Assembly (NCBI GenBank): GCA_037447655.1
Contig: JBBHKE010000042.1
Span: 1-36,551, forward strand
DNA: 36,551 bases
Direction: 5' to 3'
From: Zygnema cylindricum
Lineage: Eukaryota > Streptophyta > Zygnematophyceae > Zygnematales > Zygnemataceae
The position numbers and the translations under genes were made by a program. The notes below the pieces were generated by a model. The model had not been told where the DNA came from. It worked only from the letters and a program-made list of their open reading frames with translations, and searched no databases. Of the stretch, positions 30,461-36,551 are shown one piece after another (position 1 is the stretch's first letter; each line of letters begins with the position of its first letter).

Positions 30461-32135
30461 ACAACATTTGTGATACGATACACTAAACTTTAAGGGACGT
30501 GCATGCTAGGAAAATTAAGAAATACACAAAAAAATAGATACTTGCCTATCCAGTAATTTCTAACACATTCAAATAAGCGGTGATAGGTTTTCTTTAATAT
30601 TGTGCATTACAAAACTTGAGATGGAAATCTACAATGTAAAAAGGGGTTAAAAAATACTATAGGAGCCAAAAGAAAATAGCAAAACCAAAGAGATTAAAAA
30701 AACAAGACGGCGTAAAATAAGATAATTATCCACCAATGCTAATTAAAACTAACAAGATTGACTACCCACAAAGAGAGAAACCTACAATAGGCGATTACCC
30801 GTAGCTTTGACAAGCTAAGGTCAACGGTCTTGTGGACGTGGATCGGACCCAAGGTGAATGATCTAGGAGTCCCTTCCCTGTCGTCTGCCACTATGCTCCG
30901 TCGGATGAGGCTCCCAGCTTCAACTTTATGCAAGGCAAATGATTTGCGTTGATGCAAAAAGCAACTTAAATACTCGATATAGGGCCCCTCCATCCTTGAA
31001 TTCAAATCTTTCTTGAGCATAATTGTGAAATTAATATGCTAAAAGAGTTGTCCAAAGTTGAAATAAAACTTTTAACAAATGGCACAAACTGATTTCTTGT
31101 GTCTCATTGTGTGTAATCTCATTAAGTGGATGCTGCTGTGTCCCTAGCCGTCGCAACTATATTCAAACTCACACGAGAATAAAGGTGTGTTTTAATCAAA
31201 CACGTGACGAGAAAATCACCAAGGGTCTTACTAACACAATGTAGGAAACCTAAGTCTACTCGAGGGCTTCGAAAACCTTAGGATTGAGTGCATAAACGCA
31301 TTATATAAGAAACCCTTTGTTTAACGTTGTACCTCGCTTCGACGATATCAACACATGTTGCATCTCACTTCGACATACCTAATTGGCCTCCTGCATGCAA
31401 CGAAGTAATGAATACTTTTGGAACCGAAAATTTGATTTCATATATAGGGCATGCTTCCTAAAAAAGTGGTTAGGGCAAAAGCAATATTTAAACGTAAAGG
31501 GGACGTAAGTTGGTTGACGTCAATTGGGTGTCGACAAAGTTGTTGCAAATTGCGTGTTCTTATCGTGTATTGGAACACGGATGTGAGCAAGCAAGTGATT
31601 GAGCTAAAGGCCGCCCCTCTAAGAGATTTCAAAATTGAATGGTTGGTTGTTGCTCTGACATGCGCCGCTTACTTGTTATCGGCAATAAGAGATGGAAAAG
31701 GTAGGACGTGATTTCGGGCGTCACGAGGTGGTTGTGAGAAAAGAACCTCATAAAATGGAAATATACCCTCTTTACTTTAGGGACGAATTCAATGAAAAAA
31801 GCGACGTCATCAACAATGAGACGAGAGATAATGGTATACGCCACCAAAGTCAAACTAACTACGCATTAATGACGCCCTGGCGCATTTTTGACCATGAAAC
31901 TCTAAACCGCCTTTGAGGTCGGGAGGCTAGCCTATGTACAGGCAAATGGTCCCTCTAAATCACATGGTCAACCAGGTGGCATATCACAATAAAATACTAC
32001 AACCAAAGACATTAAGAGAAGACAAAAATGAAGCCATTGGTGGTTGCGTGAGATAGAGAGAAAGTCGGACAAGCCAACTTGTTTAGATTACAAAGGCCAC
32101 TTGCATGAAAGCTTGGGCAAGTTTTCCTAAGCGAA
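30461..32135. other. Intergenic DNA, no recognised gene
   Basis: Frames at 30739-31020 (-) and 31451-31711 (+) are 86-93 codons with no motif I can identify. I see no LTR, TIR or RNA gene here. Confidence 0.5.
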
Positions 32136-32484
32136 GTGATGTGACGTGATGTGGTGTGACATAACATGACTAAACTTGATGCTACTTGTAAAAAAAGGAT
32201 GTGACATGACATGATGTGCTTTGATGTGATGTGACGTGAAATGATGTGATGTGATGTCATGTGATGTAAGTGATGTGATATGTTGGGTCGGATGTGATGG
32301 TATGTGATGACTTGTGATGTCTAAGGATGAAGTGTGATTTCTTGTGATGTAATGTGACGCCATGTGATGTCGTGTAATGCGATGTTGTGTGATATGATGT
32401 GGTGGATGTGATGTTATGTGATGTCTTATGATGCCGTGTGATGTGAAGTGAAGTGATGTGATGCAAAGTGAAGTGATGTGACGA
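32136..32484. repeat. (GTGAT)n-type satellite
   Basis: About 350 bp of degenerate GTGAT/ATGTG pentamers (GTGATGTGAT, GTGACGTGAT, GTGATGTCAT). Long open frames over it on the minus strand (Thr/Ser/His-rich) result from the repeat and are not genes. Confidence 0.9.
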
Positions 32485-32796
32485 ATTATCGTACGAAGCT
32501 CGATACGTTACGCAACTCTATGGGTGTGGTTACATCAGGAGGTCTGTAATAGAGACTCTGTATTACAGAGGCCTCGGTTACATCGCGTAACGTCTGTAAA
32601 AAAGTTTTTATATACGTGGTTCAATTTGAGTGGCTCCACGTAAGTTGAGTATCCAATCTTTAAAATCGTCAAAGATTTCGAAACCGATCAATTTCGTTTA
32701 AAAATCTGTACTTGCGTATCATGTACGTGTACTTTCGCAAATTGAATTTGTATTTCAAAACAAACGACAAAAAATAGCTCTCGAAACCATGAATCT

Positions 32797-32920
32797 GGAA
32801 GGAAGGCAAAAACCGTACTTTTGGAAGGAAGGCAAAAACCGTACTTCTTTTGGAAGGAAGGCAAAAACCGTACTTCTTTTGGAAGGAAGGCAAAAATCGT
32901 ACTATTTTTGGCAAAAAGGC
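32797..32920. repeat. Minisatellite, about 4 units of 26-29 bp
   Basis: Units start with GGAAGGAAGGCAAAAACCG at 32797, 32823, 32852 and 32881 (spacing 26, 29, 29), the last diverging. It lies about 560 bp upstream of the plastid-type gene. Frames over it are repeat artefacts. Confidence 0.9.
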
Positions 32921-32964
32921 ATACGTCTTTTCGGCAAAGATTTTACGGTCACCTTGTCCGAAGG

Positions 32965-33032
32965 CACGTGACTTTGGGGACGTGTGAAATTTTTTTATTT
33001 TTTCGTCGTCGTACCTTTCTATCGTCCACGTG
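32965..33032 (+). promoter_or_regulatory. Two G-boxes upstream of the plastid-type gene
   Basis: CACGTG at 32965-32970 and 33027-33032, about 0.45-0.5 kb before the start codon at 33484. G-boxes bind bZIP/bHLH factors and are common in light- and stress-responsive plant promoters. Their action on this gene is inferred from position only. No convincing TATA box was found. Confidence 0.45.
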
Positions 33033-33483
33033 TAGTGATTTAACAGGTTTTGTGATGGTGTACTCACTTCCGTGAGGTAGGTTCACGATTACAGAGGCGG
33101 ATGGAGCGATTGCTTCGCGGATGAAGACCAAAACATAATCGGACGGTCGATGTTTTCTCCTGGATCCTTGGAGAATCGTAATCTTATTTTTTGTAATGTT
33201 GTTTTAAAAAAGTAAAAACACACGAAAAGATAGTACGTAATTGTACGGTCAAGTACAAAATTCCGTAATAAACCTCACTTTTCGTCTGATTAACCACACT
33301 CTAATTCACATCCCAACACTAAATGTGTGCGGACATTCAGTGCGAAGTTTTTAAACCGTGCGGAGCTTCCCGCGCGTGTACTTCGAATTGAATTTCCGCA
33401 CGTTTAAAAATTAAAACGTTTTCTTCAAATAGAATCAGTACTCCATAGTGACCTAAAAATTTGCCTAATCTTGAAGGAAAGCC

Positions 33484-33879
33484 ATGGCTGCTCTAAACTC
33501 TCTCCTTCTTTCTCAACCTCGAATATATTCGTTAAACAACTCTCACATTTTTTCTCAGGAAACATTCCGTACAAAAAAGTACAAATGTCTCTCTCCGGCA
33601 ACCAGGGAAAATTTTCTTGATTCCTTTCAACTAAAAAACTGTACGGAAAGTACAATTTTATTTAGGTCTTCTGGCAACGGATTCCGTTGCGGCAAACGGA
33701 GAACAATCCTCCATGGATTTTCTTGCAGCGGAGGAATTCGAGGCAGGAATCGACACGTGGCAGCAATTGCAGCTGCCACGTCAGAGGTGGAGGAGAAAAT
33801 CGAAAAAAATGCAGAATTTGACGTAAATGTTGCGGTTATAATGGCCGGTTTTGCGTTCGAATCTTATAATACCCCTAAG
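33484..33879 (+). CDS. Plastid-targeted protein, unknown function, exon 1
   Basis: 132 codons from an ATG in good plant context (AAAGCCATGGCTGC) to a donor AAG-GTACGA at 33879/33880. Residues 1-90 look like a chloroplast transit peptide: MAALNSLLLSQPRIYSLNNS start, rich in Ser/Thr/Arg/Lys, few acidic residues. Then an acidic stretch (TSEVEEKIEKNAEFD) and a short hydrophobic segment VAVIMAGFAFESYN. The start of a multi-exon plant gene is the simplest reading; exon 2 is at 36026. A plastid C2-domain-like family is a weak guess from the FAFESYN segment. The frame continues a few codons into the intron before a stop. The exon contains a 10-bp inverted repeat (33755-33781). Confidence 0.75.
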
Positions 33880-33923
33880 GTACGATTCAATGTCTAATTA
33901 TATTATTACATTATTATATTCTG

Positions 33924-34140
33924 AATGTCTCTCTTTCTCTTTCTTTCTCTTTCATTCCCTCTCTCTCTCTCTCTCTTTCACTCTCTCTCTCTCTCTCTCC
34001 CTCTCTCTCTCTCCCTCTCTCTCTCTCTCCCCTTCTTTCTTTCTCTTTCTCTCTCTCACTCTTCTCTCTTCTTCTTTCTCTCTCTCTCTCTCTTTCTCTT
34101 TCTCTTTCTTTCTCTCTCTATCTCTCTCTATCTTTCTCTA
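33924..34140 (+). repeat. (CT)n/(CTTT)n microsatellite
   Basis: About 215 bp of CT with CCCT and TTTCT variants. The Leu/Ser-only frames over it are artefacts. Confidence 0.95.
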
Positions 34141-34775
34141 TTGAATCCTTAAATGCTGGATTATCAACTCTAAATTTTGTATCTTGAATTTTAAATGTCA
34201 AATGTTGAATTGTTTAATTTTAAATTTGGATGTTGAATGTTGAATGTTGAATCTCTAATGCTGAATTTTGCGTTTTGAATACTTAAATTTTGAGTTTTGA
34301 TGCTAAACCGTAAATCTTGAATGTTGAATGTCCGTTGTTGCATATTTATTTTTATTTTTAATTTTAATTGTTGAATGTTAAATGCTAAATCTAAAATAAA
34401 AAAGTTTGAATGTTGAATCTTGACAGCTGAATGTAAATTTTAAATTTTTAATGTGCATTTTTAATTTTTGAATGCTGAATGTTGAATTAAATTCTTAATA
34501 TCCAATGCTGAATTTTGAATTTTGATTTTTTAATCCCCAATGTTCAATGTCCAATGTTGAATATTGAATCTTTCATTTGGAATTTCAGATTATGAATTTT
34601 GAATATTGAATGTTGAGTATTGAATCTTGAATTCTATTTTTTTTCCATTGTTGAATTTTGCATTTTCCAATGTTAAATGTTAACATTTGAATCATAAATT
34701 TTGAATACTAAGCCTCGAACCCTGAATTTTAATTGAATATTGAGTTTTGAATTTTGAACTTTGAATTTTCTCTCT
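34141..34775 (+). repeat. TTGAAT-based degenerate tandem array
   Basis: About 630 bp of TTGAATnT, TTGAATTTT and AATGTTGAA words at 7-9-bp spacing with many substitutions, extending to a CT tract at 34770. It looks like an old short-unit satellite. Confidence 0.85.
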
Positions 34776-35043
34776 CTCCCTCCCCCAGCCTCTCTCTCTC
34801 CTCTCTCTCTCCAGCTCTCTTTCTCCCTCTATCTCTCTCTCTCACCACGAATGGTGAATATTCAGTACCGAATTGTTGAATATTGTATATATATATATAT
34901 GATATTTATATGTATGATATATATCTATTGTATATAATATTTTTATATATATGTTTGTATTTTTAAATTGTTGAATAATATTGTTTCGTATTATGTAATT
35001 GACATTTGTTCACCATCGTGTGGATAAATTACACCTCTCTCGA

Positions 35044-35640
35044 ATCTTCTTTTCTAAAAGAAGGAAAGGGAGAGGAATAGAGCTAGTCTCTCTCTCTCTC
35101 TCCCCCTCTCTTTCTCTCAATCTCTCTTTCACTATCTCTGTCTTTCTGCCTCTCAATTTTTTCTTTAAAAAAAAGAGGGAGAAGGAAAAAGTTGGTCTCT
35201 CTCTCTCCCTCTGGCTGGGCACACACTCTCTCTCTCTTCCAAATTTTTTTAAGAAAGGGAGGGAGAGGTGGAGAGCTGGTCTCTCTCTCCCAAATATATA
35301 TATTCTTAAGAAAGAGAGGGAGAGGGGGAGAGCTGGTCTCTCTCTCGCGCCCTCCCTTTTTCTAAATCTCTCTTTCTCTATCTCTCTCTTTCTCTCTCTC
35401 CAACTTTTTTTTAAAGGGAGAGAGGGAGAGGTGGAGATCTGGTCTCTCTCTCTCTCCAAATATATATTCTTAAGGAGGGGAGGGAGAGGGGGGAAGCTGG
35501 TCTTTCCCTATATCCCTCTCTCTCTCTCTCAAATATATATATATATATATACATATATATATGCATATATATACATATATATACATATATATACATATAT
35601 ATATTTTTAATAAAGAGAGGGATATACGAAGACTCTAATT
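35044..35640 (+). repeat. GAGAGG...CTCTC hairpin minisatellite
   Basis: About seven irregular units around a core AGAGGTGGAGAGCTGGTCTC (for example near 35058, 35170, 35255, 35315, 35415 and 35475), separated by CT tracts and AAATATATATATTC. Each core can pair its GA-rich half with its CT-rich half. An AT dinucleotide tract (35532-35600) lies within it. Confidence 0.8.
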
Positions 35641-36025
35641 TTGACAAATGTACGGAAATTAGTTACCCACACTAATTTTGAATAAAACTCTTTTTTTTTC
35701 CCTTTTTTTGAAAACAACAATGTGGTTTATTTAGTGTTTTAGGATTTAATTGTGGCTCAAATTAGGGTTTTTAAACTAATTTAACCTAATTAAAATATCG
35801 CGATGTCTACTTATTATTATTTCACTTTTTGTTTTTTTATTTTCAGTTAAGATTTGAGTTCAAAAATAGTGTGATCCAAATTAATGTCGGGTGAAATCTG
35901 TAATTTTCTACTGTTTATTTACAAGTTTGGTGTTTACATTTTTATTTTTATTTCATTTTTCTCTTTTTTTTTTTTTGTTTATTAATTTATTTGTTTGTTT
36001 GTTTTTTTTTTTTTTTCTTTGGCAG

Positions 36026-36084
36026 GAAAGTGGATATTATAAAGAAAAAGACGCCGGAGGATGTGAGACTCTTTATCTTTCCGA
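36026..36084 (+). CDS. Plastid-targeted protein, exon 2
   Basis: 59 nt between the acceptor GGCAG-GAAAGT and the donor CCGA-GTAAGT, in frame with exon 1. It encodes ESGYYKEKDAGGCETLYLS plus a partial codon. The fused peptide FESYNTPK-ESGYYKEKDAGG has no stop. The gene continues beyond the window. Confidence 0.65.
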
Positions 36085-36109
36085 GTAAGTCCTTTTTTAT
36101 TTCTTTTTG

Positions 36110-36146
<37 letters not shown>

Positions 36147-36551
36147 TTATTATTGTTACTATTTCTTACAAATGTATCTATATATTTATTGTTGTTATTA
36201 TTATTATTGTGGTTTTTGTTGTTTTCATACATGTATAGCAATATTATTCATTCATTTGTTTATTATTATTTTCGTTTTTATTATTGCCAATGTTATACAT
36301 GTTCATATATATACGTAATTAATGTATATTTATAACATACGTTTAATATATATATAAATATATGTTATAAAAATTATTCAATCATCTATTTATTTATTTG
36401 CAAGATTCAAAATGCTCAGATTAGTCTTCCCTCCCTCCCGCTCGCTTTTTGTTTTTTTGTATATATATTATTCTTTCTCCTTTTTTTTTCGGACGTCAGA
36501 CTATATATCTATCACCCATTTTTTTTTTTTTCCGGGCAGCAAAAAAGAGAT
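36085..36551 (+). other. Intron 2 (5' part), runs off the window
   Basis: Starts with a strong GTAAGT donor. AT-rich with a (TA)n tract at about 36110-36141, TTATTATT runs and T-rich stretches. No further exon could be supported before the edge. Confidence 0.5.

Larger units (their letters stand above)
33880..36025 (+). other. Intron 1 of the plastid-type gene, filled with simple repeats
   Basis: 2146 bp with GT...AG ends (GTACGA donor, TTTCTTTGGCAG acceptor after a long T run). It consists almost entirely of CT-rich microsatellite, a TTGAAT-based array, a GAGAG/CTCTC hairpin array and AT repeats. The phase is 0, so exon 1 joins exon 2 in frame. Confidence 0.7.

Noticed and set aside
31451-31711. 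86-codon plus-strand frame with a hydrophobic tail
   Set aside because: Unrecognised, overlaps frames on the opposite strand, no splice or promoter signals supporting a gene.
32012-32466. Overlapping His/Thr/Ser-rich minus-strand frames
   Set aside because: Produced by the GTGAT satellite; every frame is open because the unit lacks stops.
33851-34152. Long Leu/Ser-rich open frames
   Set aside because: They are translations of a CT microsatellite and have no non-repetitive content.
1-36551. CRISPR arrays, prokaryotic operons or viral defence systems
   Set aside because: No spaced identical repeats with unique spacers, no ribosome-site-led gene strings; all features are eukaryotic.

Overview
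The window looks like a repeat-dense, AT-rich stretch of a land-plant nuclear genome. This rests on three things: both retrotransposon primer sites match plant initiator tRNA-Met, CCCTAAA-type telomere-like motifs occur, and a gene at the right edge has GT-AG introns and a plastid-transit-like N terminus. The plant lineage cannot be fixed from the sequence. Only one probable host gene is visible; nearly everything else is mobile DNA, its remnants, or simple repeats.

Layout: 1-4.4 kb has no recognisable gene. 4.4-6.1 kb holds three short TA-flanked MITEs. 6845-8569 is a probable non-autonomous PIF/Harbinger-type element with a TAA duplication. 9.6-22.0 kb is a nested cluster of one Ty1/copia family: solo LTR 1 (+) is split by solo LTR 2 (-, TSD TAATA), which is split by a 519-bp TRIM (-, TSD CCAAG). 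An old truncated element (LTR 3 and a decayed RNase H) follows. LTR 4 (+) carries a CCCTAAAAAA array. LTR 5 (+) is split by a complete copia element (-, 15054-21492, two 1048-bp LTRs about 99% identical, TSD GATAG). Its gag-pol is recognisable throughout but broken by two frameshifts and one stop.

23.2-30.5 kb is a DNA-transposon cluster: TA-flanked MITEs, a non-autonomous hAT element with an exact 8-bp TSD inside one MITE, a small deletion derivative of a second hAT family, and a 4.4-kb member of that second family with a decayed BED/RNase H/dimerisation transposase and another MITE inside it. 32-33 kb has minisatellites and two G-boxes. From 33484 to the right edge lies the 5' part of a plant gene: exon 1, a 2.1-kb repeat-filled intron and exon 2.

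The most striking objects are (a) the TRIM, whose LTRs each contain a complete cloverleaf-capable tRNA-like unit with A box, B box and a T-run terminator, analogous to the 5S unit of Cassandra; (b) the copia family, which has an internal-tRNA (anticodon-arm) primer site, a gag start codon inside the LTR, and a covarying bulged hairpin presenting that AUG; and (c) the perfect 10-bp CCCTAAAAAA array inside an LTR. The copia family has inserted into its own LTRs, in opposite orientation, at least twice and probably three times.
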